Shown piece after piece: positions 40,828 through 53,600 of a stretch of DNA of 64,000 nucleotides (its first letter is position 1; every line of letters begins with the position of its first letter). The DNA lies in assembly GCA_964035795.1 (NCBI GenBank), contig OZ038320.1:6789164-6853163 (forward strand). Reading direction: 5' to 3'. This DNA is from Pterobdella sp. o SKG-2022 (taxonomy: Eukaryota; Annelida; Clitellata; Hirudinida; Piscicolidae). Below the pieces are notes generated by a model. The model saw only the letters and a program-made list of their open reading frames with translations, was not told where the DNA came from and did no database searches. The translations under genes were made by a program, and so were the position numbers.

Positions 40828-42002
40828 GTAATTTAATTTAATCTGTTTTATTGGAAAGTTGGAATTATAGGAAAAATCAACAATGTTTTCCCACTGTAAG
40901 CTTGCATACTTACCTGCCTCAGCAAACCTGAACACACGTTGCTACTTGAGTTGTTCCTTCTAAGCTGCGTGCCTGAAGCATAAAACCTTGAATCGATTCT
41001 ATAATAACATTACGTAGCGTCTTCTATCGTTTCCAACAACCACCCGTGTTGGAGCATTATTCAATCGTGTTTTCTCTTGGAGATTATTCGTTTTAATAAG
41101 TGCTGAAAGAGAAAATTTACTGAACATGGCTTTAATATTATTTTGAATTAATATAATTTGAATAATAATTCAATAAAAGATAGTTAATTCTTTCCACTAA
41201 ATCAACCTGTCATAGATGATTTACTAATATTTATTCATGGGAGTATCCTTTTTCACATTATTTCGTTAGTCTAACTCCAAGAATAGTAACATAAAAATAA
41301 CTACCTGTAAACATTTTGAATAATAATTCTTTCTAGACCGTATTAAATAATTTTATACTTCGAGTTACTTAAATAACTTTCCTTAACAAATCACGTTTCT
41401 CTTCACCTACAAGTAAAACTCTATCTTTCAAACATTAAAAAATAGTCCTAGCTAATTATAGCTTTCCATAATAATTACGGGTTATTTACCTAAACAACAT
41501 ATTTAATTTCTATTTCTCCCTCAATTATAAGATTGTCGGCCCTTATAGCTCAATGGTTGAGCATTAGACTAATTATCTAAACTACTGGGTTCGATCCCTC
41601 GTGGGCAGACTATTAGCACCTGTTCCACTGTGTGTTTTCTCTACATTAAATTTTTAGCAAGCGATTTGATCTATAAGTAAAAGTGATTTATAAATACCGC
41701 ATTACATTACATTAATTTAATTATAACTTTAACCTTGTAACTTTTCAGCCAGGACATCTCACATTACAAACATGATAAGCAAATGTGAGACTAAACATAT
41801 GCACTAATTAAGCGAATTTTGGTTTATTATACTCATTTTTAAACGCATGAAATGTGTTGAGAATTAATATGAATGAAATGAAGATAGGCTTAACACTGAG
41901 TTGAACTCTTTATGGGAGACACGCAATATTGAACCTTGTTTCATAATCTTTTAGAAACATCATAGGTATCTTTTTAAGTTTTATAAATTTTTCCTTTATT
42001 TC
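40828..42002. other. No exon assigned; contains a SINE
   Basis: Apart from the tRNA-Ile-type SINE at 41538 nothing recognisable is seen. If 40685-40827 belongs to the plus-strand gene, this is intron. Confidence 0.4.
41538..41720 (+). repeat. tRNA-Ile-derived SINE
   Basis: GGCCCTTATAGCTCAATGG (box A), then TTAGACTAATTATCTAA (perfect anticodon stem, loop CTAATTA, anticodon AAT) and TGGGTTCGATCCCTCG (box B), 72 bases that align to tRNA-Ile(AAT). The 3' acceptor strand GTGGGCAGA does not pair with GGCCCTT, and a body with CACTGTGTGTTTTCTCTACA and a short ACATT tail follows. So it is a SINE, not a functional tRNA gene. Confidence 0.8.
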
Positions 42003-42172
42003 TTCAAAAATGAGGATTTTATAGGTACAAATTCATTTAAGAACTGAAATTTTCGATAAGTACAACCTTATCCTAATTCATTAGTCTAATGGGTTGTTAT
42101 AAGGTTTACTTATTGAAAATTTTAGTTTTTAAATTAATTTGTATTTATAAAATTCTCATTTTTGAAGAAATA
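42003..42172. mobile_element. Foldback / MITE-like element
   Basis: CTTCAAAAATGAGGATTTTA...TAGGTACAAATTCATTTAAG at the left is the complement of TTAATTTGTATTTATAAAAT...TCTCATTTTTGAAG at the right; an inner pair GATAAGTACAACCTTATCC and GGTTGTTATAAGGTTTACTTATTG also folds. A close relative is at 60285-60440. Confidence 0.8.
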
Positions 42173-42612
42173 AACGAAAAACCTGGTTTATGTCTCTTAA
42201 AATTTTCTCAAATGTTAATATATTTCACCGAGAGAATTCAATAACGGTATCATCGTAATAGTATGCGTGTTTATTCGAGCCTCCGACGTCAGAAATCAAA
42301 AATAGAAATTTTGTTAGTCTCTTACTTACCAATTAACCATTCTAGTGCTTTATTCTAATAACTTCTCTAGTGAAGATGTTGGTCGTTTTTCAATTTTCTA
42401 GTAGAAATTTCATTAAACCACGACACCGAACTAGAGTGAAATCAAAGGTTATTTTCTCATCACCACTTTTCACGTGTATAAACAAGAAGGGCCAAAGTAG
42501 TACCAGATACGTTGTAGGCAATTTTTCAAATGCACTTTTCATTGCAAATTTTATTAGTCAAAATCAAATATTTTTGATTTAAAAGAAAATAAATATACTA
42601 AAATTAAAAAAG

Positions 42613-42685
42613 CTCAAAGCAGCTTCAAAAATGGAGAAGTTGTCAAGATGATAAACAGGAATGGGGATGCGGAAGAATTTAAGCG
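42613..42685 (+). CDS. Possible module exon of the plus-strand membrane gene
   Basis: A 73-nt segment between AAAAAAG and CG|GTACTA, entering phase 1 and leaving phase 2, encoding SSFKNGEVVKMINRNGDAEEFKR. The phases are those of module exons 44054-44162 and 53299-53422, and KNGEVVKM sits where those have KGETLVID and KGDKLDLN. It is shorter, lacks the Cys and has a weak acceptor; it could be chance or a decayed module. Confidence 0.3.
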
Positions 42686-43779
42686 GTACTAGTGTAAATT
42701 CTCTGTTGATACAACTACATTTAAGCTGCAGGATGATTTGTTAACCTGGTTTGTGTATTTCGACTACATTGGATTTGTTTTATAATACTATACATCTTAA
42801 AGTTATCAGTAATATTTCAAAAAAATAAAAACATTATTATAAAGTTAAATAAAAGAAAAAGAAGTGAGAAAAAACCGCACAGCCGCCTTCACCACTTTCA
42901 AGGTCCGGGCTTAAAAGCAGATACAAAAAAAAAAAGTCTTTTTCGAGATTTTTATAATTACAAAAAAGACTTTCTATTCATCCAGGAAACAAAATTAACG
43001 GAAGAAAAAAAGCACGAAACATAATGCTCGATAGTCACGAAGACTTGTTGAAACTGCGAATAATGGCAAAAGATGGAGCTTCGTGGAAAAAACTCTTTTA
43101 TTCGCGTTCTTAATTTTTTGTTTAATTCTTATCTATGTTTTAAATCAAAACGAAAGCTTTATAATAATAATTATTTTTTTCAAAAAAAAAGTTTAATATT
43201 AATAATAGCTAGCTTTTCAACATATATATTAAAGATGGAAACTCTTAACTTTTAAAAAAAATTACGTATTATTTGTTTTCTTTTTTATTAACAACTTGAT
43301 ATTCAGTGTATTTTTAATTAAATATTTTAAAAAAATGTAACTATCAATGAAGCTTAAAATAAAACCAATGCCTTTTCTGCTAGCCACGTTTTCATGTCTA
43401 TTATTATTGGAACAAAGTAACACTATTTCATAAACAATACACATCAAACCAAAATTAGAAATTTTTAAAGTAGGAGTTACATTATTAATTGTCGTACCAA
43501 TTCTACTAAATCGATTATTTTGAGGTTTGTGAATCTATTTAAACAGGAAATCTGATTGATGTAGTTAAAAAAATCTAAGTTCAGAAAAACGACAGTCTTT
43601 TTACATGCAAACTCATACTTGGGGAAAACACACATTAAGCATAGCTTGCTTGAAAATTTATAAAAATACAGTGCTAAGCGGACACAAGAACATATAACTT
43701 TTAGGTAATGTAATGGAGAATGGTGTTTATGGTGTGTTATAGTTCTTTTCAAAAGAGTTTGAAAACTAGCAAAAACACA

Positions 43780-43860
43780 TTGTAGAACAGATGTTGGTCC
43801 GACAGAGGATTGAACCCGAGAATGCTCTATCAACTGAGCTATAAGGGCCAAAGTTATGAA
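43780..43860 (-). repeat. tRNA-derived SINE fragment
   Basis: On the minus strand: GGCCCTTATAGCTCAGTTGATAGAGC (box A) runs directly into TCTCGGGTTCAATCCTCTGTC (box B). The anticodon arm present in the copies at 23465 and 41538 is deleted. Confidence 0.6.
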
Positions 43861-44053
43861 AATGTTTTGGACTTTCAAGTGAATTTTTAAATATGGTGTC
43901 CCAGAGTATTATTCACAAAAACCTAATAAAAGTGTTAATTCATTCTAAAAAACCTTTTGAGAAAATTTACAAATGAGTTGTATGAAACGGTTTTCTCGAA
44001 CAATAAAAAGATTTAGAATTAATTTATTTCTTCGAAAACAGATTTTATAAAAG

Positions 44054-46633
44054 GAGAAACGCTAGTGATTGATTCAAAAAAGTTTTTGGACTGCAGTGGC
44101 AATGGTACTTTCGAAGCATCAAACACTAGCTTTGAAGGAAAAGAATGTATGCAAACAAAAAGGTGGTTTGCCCATCAGATGTTTGATATACTTCGGATTT
44201 TAATATTTTGAAAATTAATTTTCAAAATGAGGATCTATTTTGTAGTTCTGGTTGCGGTGTGTACCATTTCAAGGAAACATTATATGTGAAAGATCTGTCT
44301 TTCACATCCTTCTCGGAAAAGTAGGACATAGTTTGTAAAATTCTGTTTGGCACCGAATCTATATTACTAAACGATGACAGCCATTTGAATGATAGGTGCT
44401 GTATTATTGACACATTTATCTTCAAGCTTAAAAAGTGCAGATGTGTATAGCTTCAAGTTGACACAAATTTTTGTTTTGGTAGCGCACTATGCTTTTCAGA
44501 GCGCTATTTTTGAGTAACAAAGCTGTTTTCTTTTTTATGTGTTTTATAATTTTCATGAATTTTAAAAATCTTTCCAAGATTATTACATCTTATGAAACCA
44601 CAAGCTTTCATAATATATGTTTCATATTCTAAGAATTATCACATACATTTAAAAAATTTTATTTAACAAATATCAATCTGCTATAGAGAATTTTTATTGC
44701 CAGGTTTTGCCATTAAGCTATTTTCCTACCAAAGTTTAATATTATACATATTAAAAAAAAGGCAATTTTTCAAGATCAGTAACAATAATGTTGGTGACAA
44801 AAAATGATGAGAAAAAGAAATGTCACAATAAACTATGTCTAAGCAAGGGGCATAAGCTTATGATAAGCTGGAAGGAGAGTATAAAACTGTGTGAATTCTC
44901 ACTTATTTATGAAAAAGGTTTGTCAAGATATAGTTTTTCTGAATTAAATCTCAATAAATTAATTAAAACTTCTTTCAGACAATTCTATGAACGGTAATTG
45001 AGTGAGTTTGTCATTAATGATGTAATTTGTTTGAACGTTTTAGTTTACAAAAATTGAGAAGACTAGCAATGACTTTGATGAGTTTTCTGAGTGTGTCACC
45101 TATATGAAGGCACTTTTGCGCTTTCACTTTGCAAATTCATATCATGTGCCATCTTTCTTTGAATTTTGGATAGTTAAACTATTATACTTTTTAATGTAAT
45201 TCACTATTAAGTTTTCAATTTTTATCATTGGTTATCACCAGAAATCTGATTAAGTTTTAATGAATAGCTTCATATACCCAACAATAGTTTTTAAACTCTA
45301 CCTTACCCTCCATCTGGTGTCGAATTTTAAAATATAGCCAAATCAGAAGCGCTTCAAATTGTCTAAATTTCCACTATCTGCTAGTGGATTCAGTGTAGAA
45401 GAGGTTTTATAATTAAAACCATTAACACCAAAAACAAAAATTGTGATACTATCTTTCAACCATGCTTACTTTGAAAGCTTGAATAAGCTGCATTTTTGTA
45501 TAATTCTGCAGAACATTTTCCATAGAAGTTTTTCACGATGTTTGATTTTCTGAAAGCCTATAGTCTCATGAAAGTTACCAAACAATTTGCGATTCAGTTT
45601 TTTTAATGTATTTTTAGGTAAATAACTATACTGAGTTTGTTTGTCTGCACCGTTTACACACGGGCTTGTGAAAATCTGTCGAATGACTGAACGTATGAAA
45701 AAACTGGAAATATTATCATAAGAAAATGTTTTCATAAAAAGTTTTATATACGTTAAAAATCTTTTCAGTGAAACGAGGTATGGAGAAAAAACCAGGTAAT
45801 AAAAATCAATTTGTTTTCTTTTGGTTTAGTCAAGGATTTATTTTTTAATTCTATTTATTTGAACTTTTCCCAATTAGTAAACTCCTTCAACAATGATTTC
45901 ATTATTATAAAAATTTCCAGAAACGGAGTCGGAAAAGCCAAATGGTAGATAAAAATTTTATTTTTATTATTCATTCAATATTTTCAAATGAATAAATTCA
46001 ACTCAAAGCTACTATTTCCAAAACCATTTTGTTTTACTAATGAAAAATCTTTTTATAACATAAATCTGACATTCAAAAAAATTTCAAGCTTACAAAGTGA
46101 CCATGCTGGTTGTGCCTTTCGTCGTGATGTCCTTAATAGTCATTTTTATTGTCAAAATGTAAGTTGAAAATTATTCTATTTCTATATACTCATCTTTTTA
46201 TGAAATTTTCCCACTAATGAAAACAAAAACTATGTAGATATTAACTTTATTTCTTCGCTTTACGATGACTGTCTTTTTGTTCTCCTATAAATTCACTCAC
46301 TTTTTAGCTGATTATTTGAACCAAGAGGTATTTGAAACGAACTACAAACTTCTCTAGAAGAAAACTAAAATTTTCACTTTTTAAAACGTTTACTGTTTTT
46401 TATAGTAACAATAGCTTTTATTGCTTATAATTTCCAGGTCTCAAACTATACTTCGAGAAATAAACAAAGCCAATAGTATCACAATTGCCATACCAATTCA
46501 TGGAAAAATTAAGGATACCACAGAGACTGGTGACGAAAAAAAACAAGTCAGTGAAAAAGCAAAACAACCTAAAAAGAGAGATGAAATTCCTTTAAAAAAA
46601 GAAAAAAATAAACATTTATCAAAAGAAATATAA
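44054..46633 (+). CDS. Unknown single-pass membrane protein, 3' exons (paralog P)
   Basis: Family not recognised. Exons: 44054-44162 (KGETLVIDSKKFLDC...FEGKECMQTK), a less certain 44232-44320 (DLFCSSGCGVYHFKETLYV), 44775-44917 (NDEKKKCHNKLCLSKGHKL...ISWKESIKLCEFSLIY), 45769-45795 (27 nt), 45921-45944 (24 nt), 46098-46158 (61 nt: TMLVVPFVVMSLIVIFIV, the TM helix), 46438-46633 (SQTILREINKANSITIAIPI, then a Lys/Glu-rich tail to TAA). All but 44232 chain by phase. The likely topology is Cys-containing ectodomain, acidic/basic linker, TM, Lys-rich cytoplasmic tail. An AATAAA at 46859-46864 can end the transcript. It is convergent with, and matched exon for exon by, the minus-strand gene at 47690-54145. 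The 5' end with the signal peptide is not identified. Confidence 0.65.
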
Positions 46634-47689
46634 GTGAAAAATAAAAGTTATCAAAGAAGATGAAAATAAATTGGAAAATAAAGCCAAAACTCAAACTACT
46701 GCACTAGAAATAAAGGATGAATTTGAAAATAACTTCGAAGAAAAAAAAAAACCTAAAAAAATCGTTAAGAAATTGAAAAACCCTTCAAATGAGCTTATGG
46801 GCCAAGATAATAACAATAAATAAATAATTTTTATTTAGTAGTTTTGTAACAACCTTTCAATAAAATCATTTGTACTGTCAAGATTAATTTCAAAATGATC
46901 ATTCACTTAAATGCATCAAAACTGATAAAGATAATTCTTTTAATCTTTTAACCTTATTTTTCTTTGATTTCTCATTATTTTTCTTTTTTTGTTTATTCAT
47001 CTATTTATGCCATGATCACCTTGAGTTATCATCTCCACATTAAACAGCACAACGTATCATATATAGGTTAAGCTGTTCATGTAGTCGATGGTGAAACGTT
47101 GAAAAGTTTTATTTTTAGTTGGTCATACATAACCATACAATAAACAAACGATGGGACCAAGCTTTCGTTCAAGCCACTTTTGGGTTAACATTTTAACACC
47201 AAATTAAGTTTAAGAAACCTATTTGAATAAGTTAAGTAGATGTCATGTAAGTATTACATTTTGCTAATAATGTCTATTCAATATCGCCAAGGAAAGCAAC
47301 TGAGGTTGAAAAATTTTATGTCAAACGGTCATCTGTAAATTTTTAACAAAACTATTAAGTCTAACTGAAACTTAACTCGAAAATTGTTTTTTATTCCAAA
47401 TTTAGACGTCTGTACGAACCCATCTTTTACGTATTTTAGATTTTTCTATATATATCATTAAGTTCATAATCTACGTATTTCTACTTTGACAATATCAATT
47501 TTGTAAATTGCTCCCAATTTGAGGATTACCAATGCTAAAATTATTGATCCAGTAGATCTCATTTTGTTTGAAGGTTTCAACATCTCGTTTTATGACAATT
47601 TTTTCAGAAAAGTCTTTGCAATGTTATTATAAAAATAAGTATAATTACAACAACTATTAATTGCCACGGGGATTTTTGCTATAAAGAAA
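46634..47689. other. Convergent 3' intergenic region
   Basis: Space between the 3' ends of the two inverted paralogs. The first 190 bases still read as a Lys/Glu-rich sequence in shifted frames (CTNVKKLKNPSNELMGQ-like), so the tail of the plus-strand gene may once have been longer or may be extended by a frameshift. No other gene. Confidence 0.45.
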
Positions 47690-50600
47690 TTAATATTTTT
47701 TCTGCGATTTGGGCTTTTTTAACTTTTTCGACTTCTTTGTTTTGACTCCTTTCATATCATTGTTCTTTTCCTCAAAAGTATCTTGTATGGAAGGAAGAGA
47801 GCTTTCCTTCTCATTAATTTCTTTCTTCTCCAACTTCTTCTTTACAATCTGAGGCTTAACAGGGGTTTGGAAGGAAGGAACTGAATTTTTAACTTTCTCC
47901 AGTTTGCTTTTTTTTATACCCTCAGTTATTCCTTTTGACTCATTTTGAATGTAATCCACAATAAATTCAGGCAACTGAAAAACAGACTTGGTTGATTTCT
48001 CATGACGGTATATTGCTCTAGACACATTTATTGAATATAATAGTTATTATGTTTTTGAAAATATGATTTTAATATGTACATATAAAATTCTTTTCAATAT
48101 TTATTATATTAAATTATTTGAATATTCAATATATAACTAGATTCAGACATGTATATAATATATAAAAAATATTGAAAAAAACGACTAAAGAATATATTAA
48201 ATGAAATAATTTAAATACAAATTGAATAAAATGATTTTATAATATGTTATATATAATGATTTTGAAGCAATAATGTATGAGAGGTGGAATAATTAGTATT
48301 ATAACCAATCAATTTGCTTTTAAAAATAGGTTAATGGAATAAATTTTTTTACGTAATAGTCATTTCAACTGAAAAATATGAGCAAACGCTTAGGGAAGAA
48401 GCCCCCAAAACTGGAAATATTAATTTTAATGACACAGGCTGGTTGCAAGCAAAACTTCCGGTTAGACATGGGTAATTGGTCTTCGTTCACTCTCCTATAA
48501 CGCACTTCTAGCTTACCTCTTCTCACGCGTAGCATATCGGTGTTTGATCTCTGATGTTCTCAATAAGACTAACGGACACCGGTCAGAGGTCGAATTCGTT
48601 GTAGCGACAGAAGCCTGGGTTGAAAAAGACCTTTAGCTTCCCTCCAACCCTGAATTCCAACGTAATTGGGATGAATCGATGTGTAAAGCGTTTTACAGCC
48701 AATTGGAAAAAACTTTGAACCAACACAAACTTGCTTCTTTAGTTTTTTCTTCTCAAAATTGCTCTAGTGCCTGGCTGAACTGTTTGCCAAACTCAGCATA
48801 GGGCGGGCTTATAGACGACGAATCTTTCAGAATTGCGATATCCCTCCGTCTTGGATTGCGTTTATGCTCGCCACATAAATGTCGTTGCGGAGCTCAAATA
48901 GACGTTCTTGGCAGACATCCGTTATCCCGCAAATTAAGTGCTGGACGTATTCTCAGACATTACGCACTGAACGATTTAATCAAATGTGCCTTAAACAAAG
49001 CTGGATTTCCCAGTTAGCTAGAACCTGTAGGCCTTGACAGAGGAGATGGAAAACGGCCTGATGGGCTTACCCTTTTCCCTTATAAGGCTGGCAAATACCT
49101 TATCTGGGACGCTACCTGCTCTGATTCTTTTTCACCTTCACACTTGCTTAAAACTGTAGCCAATCCCGGCTGGGCTTCCCAACAACAGAAATGGCGAAAA
49201 TACAAAAATATCGAAGCCTTGCAGATAGCCATATTTCGTCCCTTAGCGGTTGAAATCTTTNNNNNNNNNNNNNNNNNNNNNNNNNNNNNNNNNNNNNNNN
49301 NNNNNNNNNNNNNNNNNNNNNNNNNNNNNNNNNNNNNNNNNNNNNNNNNNNNNNNNNNNNNNNNNNNNNNNNNNNNNNNNNNNNNNNNNNNNNNNNNNNN
49401 NNNNNNNNNNNNNNNNNNNNNNNNNNNNNNNNNNNNNNNNNNNNNNNNNNNNNNNNNNNNAAACTTTTTTTTACATTATTTTCGTTAGTTAATTTCGTTC
49501 CTTATTTAGTTTGTAGTTAATTTCTTATTCTCATATAAATTTGTATTCTCTCTTTTTTTATCAAATTTTGTCACTATTTTAGAAAATAAATACATGTGTT
49601 AGAAAAAAAAACTGAAAAGTATTGGTATTTTTACAATTTAGTTAGAAGTAAGATAGCGAAAGATACGATCACCAAGGGCACAGACCAAATCATGGATTTG
49701 GAACCTGGAATAAAACTATCAATTTTATTTTCATTCTTTTCACTCATCTCCCTTGAACTAAAAGTAGTAATTCATTGTGTATTTATAATGTATTAACTGA
49801 GTTGATAATAACATGAAATAATATCTGGATATAAGTACATTAAGATGTCTCTAAAAAGATTAATATCTTGATTCACCTCTAAACTGGTCTTCCACTTCAG
49901 AAGCTATGTTTCAAGGATTGAGATTATTTGCAACAATTTTAAAGAATCATTAAAAAAAATTGCATTTATTTTTTTATTTTATCATTTGTTGTGATCAATA
50001 AATTTTTAAGATATTTCGAGATGAAATTTACGCATAAGTTACCTGGTTTCCCTGCTGGAAGAGCTATTTTATAAAAAAAAAAATCAAAACCATTAATTCT
50101 ATCCTTTCTTCGTAAGTTAAAACAAACCAGAGTAAGTAGTTACGAGAATTTTGAAAATTTTTGCTCCAATTGAAGACCACTTCAATTCAACTCTGTCTGC
50201 AAATCCCTCACATGCCTTTACTGAACATTCTGTTTTTTTGTCATAGTCGTCCAACAGTGCACACCTTGTCAAACTTTCAGAATTTGTCATTAATTATTTT
50301 TTGTGATGAACTAAAATTTGGATAAGTGTTGTTATTATTTTTACTTCATCCACTTTGGATTTTTTGAAGTTTAAGATTTTCAAATCTTTGTTAATAAAAT
50401 TCTTACTTCCCATTAGCGTATCGTATATCTATCCTTAGGACATAATATAAGTTATCCAAAAGGAAGTGTGCACATGTCGAGCTGAAAAATTAAAATGATA
50501 GCTCTTTAAATACTTTTACAACAATCCATGTAAATCAACATTTTAAATTCATGCTGGTTTGCTTCAATTATTTTTCAAAAAAGAATTTAAATGATATTGT

Positions 50601-53600
50601 GTAGCATATCAGAAACCACTGAACACTGATTAGTTTTATTTGGAAAATATCAAACTTTTTGTTGCTTTCTAATGTAATTAAACGTGAAGTGATGTTTATA
50701 TATCACTTTTCAGTAGATTTCAAAGCACTGGAACAAATTGAACCTAACACAAACACACTGTAGTACAGTTGCTAACTGTTGGCCCAACACGGGGTCGAAC
50801 CTGGTACATTTAGTTAGTTAACCAGCTGAGCTATACGGGAAGAAACTTTTGTCGTACTAGATAATCTTACGCTTTGAATAAAACTTTTTTGTTCATTAAA
50901 TTTCAATTTCGCAAGTTTTTTTTAAAGAAATAAACTTTTATAGGATCAACCTATTTAAGGTGACCTCTCCATCAATGATTTTATCCCCCGTGGGACCTCC
51001 ATTTTCACATAGATGTACATTATGTAAATCTATTTCATGTTGTTCGTAGTCATTGTTTAAATCTGAAAGGTTTAATAATAGGCATTTTATAGAATAAAAA
51101 TATTTTTTTTTTCAAAATTAAATAGTGTAACTGATAAGGTTTTCACATAAGATTTTAGTTTTATCAAACTAAATACTTTTTGAGCTCAATTTTAATTTTT
51201 CACCTGGCTTATTCTACATATGTCACAGAAATTACCGGACATTACTTAAGTTACTACGTTTTAACTATTATGTACTTTAGACCCCTTTATGTAATAGAAT
51301 TAATAGTTTAGTATATATTGTTAGGTTGGTTATAATTATCTTTCCGGTTTTATGTTGTTAGGTTGGTTATAATTACTTTTCGGTAATTAAAATGTTCTGG
51401 AATTTCCGAAATTGGTAGTATATAAGAAATGTAACTAGCACTGAAATTATAAGCTCCTTGCTTTCGAAGATTTTGTTTAACAGATGATTTGTTGTGGCAA
51501 CATATTTGTTGGACATCGTTATTATAACATCTATTAAATCGTCTACGATCTATTTCACAAACGGCCTGATGGGCTTACCATTTTCCCTTCTAAGACTGAC
51601 AAATGCCTCATCTGAGACGCTACCTGCTCTGATACTTTTTTCGCCTTCACACTTGCTTCAAACTGTAGCCAATCCCGGCTGGGCTTCCCAACAACAGAAA
51701 TGGCGAAAATACAAAAATATCGAAGCCTTGCAGATAGCCATATTTTCGTCCCGTTAGCGGTTGAAACCTCTGGTATCTTTGGTTCTCATGCTTTCTCATT
51801 TTTGTCTCATTTGGTTAAACGCATATCTAAAACTAAAGATGAGCCCAGAGAAACTAAATGGTTGTTTGAAAGTTTGTCACTTGTCATTCTTCGTGGTAAT
51901 GTTTAGGCAATTCGCTGTGCGGTGTCTTAGTTTGTCGTATATTTGTGTTTCGTTTTTTCTTGCCTTTTTATTTTGTAAAAATATATATATTTTTTTTTTT
52001 ATTTAGTTTCCTTAAGTTAATTTTGTTCATTATTTAGTTTGTAGTTAACTTCCTATTATCATATAAAATTTTCTTTTTCTTTTTTTTAAATTAAATTTCG
52101 TCACTATTTTGGAAAATAAACGCGTGTTTTATTAAAAATCCATTTGATTCAATTCCAATTTCATATTCAGACCTCTCATGCCACCTTTCACGACTGAGTA
52201 AATTATCTCTTGTGCTCAATTTTCTTGTTTTTATCTTCCCCCTTGCAATTAAAGAATGTTCGATAAGACTTGTAGAGCGGGAAGACGTAACTATGAGTTG
52301 GTTCGCTTGACAAGATTTATGGTTCCTCACTGGTACTGTCATACGTTTCTACAAAAATGACTGCTTAGTGAAGGAATTTCTATAAAAACACAATGCATCT
52401 TAACGGACGGTTAACCAAGGAAGGTTTGATTTCGATAGTATAAAAAAGAAAATAAAATATCTTAAAGAACTTATATAAATACAAATAACAAACGTTGAAT
52501 CTCTATATCAGTTCACTCAAGTTAAATAAAAAATTTTTAAACTCTATTTTCTCAAAGATTTGTTTTTTTCTAAAATTTAGTTTCTCTGAATAAACGCAAA
52601 ATCTAAAATAACTTCATAAAAATTGATTGAACAGAAAGGAATCAAATTAGATATTTCTACACAAATTCTGCAGCTTAAAAAATTCTTTTACCTTGAGGAG
52701 TTGCTTCTTTCGTGTTAGAATGTTGTGTTTTTAAATTCACTTGAATCCCACACATCTCAATTGGTTGAAACCACAATATATATATCATATCAGCTGGCCC
52801 ATCACACACGAGGTCACCACCACAGTACTTAGTTGATGTATTTTTCAACCCCAGAAAAACTATTCCGTTAGCTTCTAAACTGTTTAAAATAATTTTTTAA
52901 TGAATGTTTTTTGAAGGTTTATTTGAATGCGCTAAATTGCTTCATAAGCTTTCAAGTGCATGCCAATATATACACATTTTTAATTGTAATGTATTGTTTT
53001 TTGAACAAAGTGTAGAAATTATATATAATTGTATCAGTATATTACAGAACATGTATTATTAATTAAAGTTTCAAGCTTTTTCGAAAAATGATTCCGAAAT
53101 ACAAAATAATAGAAATTTACAATTTTGGAGAGAATGGAAAAGTCACATTTTTCACATATAATGTATCTCTCAAAGAAAAATACCCACAACCATCACTGGA
53201 AAAATATTGAAACATATATAACAAAGATTAAACAACCATTATATAGAATAAAATAATAAATTGAATTCCAAAAACACTGATAGATGGTTTTAATGAACCT
53301 TTGGGCTGTAAGACATGTACGTCCATCTTTGATGTGGAGTTTTTGATCCGTTTGATCAAATGAGCTGAAACAGTTTTTAACCGTTTTGAGGTTTAGATCT
53401 AGTTTATCGCCTTTCGTTGCTTCTGCATTAAGTAGAATCGATAAATATTAAAGTATAATTGATTACCTTCCACATTTTAAAAAGTAGAAGACTGAGTAAC
53501 TTTCATAATTTATTCAAACATTTTCACATACTTTTGTGAATAAAAATCACATCAAAATTTTATCTTATTATTATGAATTATTTATTTGTTGAACTTCCTT

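Noticed and set aside
41538..41609. Functional tRNA-Ile(AAT) gene
   Set aside because: The anticodon arm is perfect but the acceptor stem does not pair, a SINE body follows, and the same head occurs in other non-functional copies.
42890..43075. LINE or ExoIII-type endonuclease fragment (DFLFIQETKLTEE)
   Set aside because: The short string resembles the QETKL motif of AP endonucleases, but nothing else of the domain is present; too little to call.
43477..43878. 133-codon minus-strand frame
   Set aside because: It runs through a SINE fragment (boxes A and B) and AT-rich sequence, with no splice context or family resemblance.
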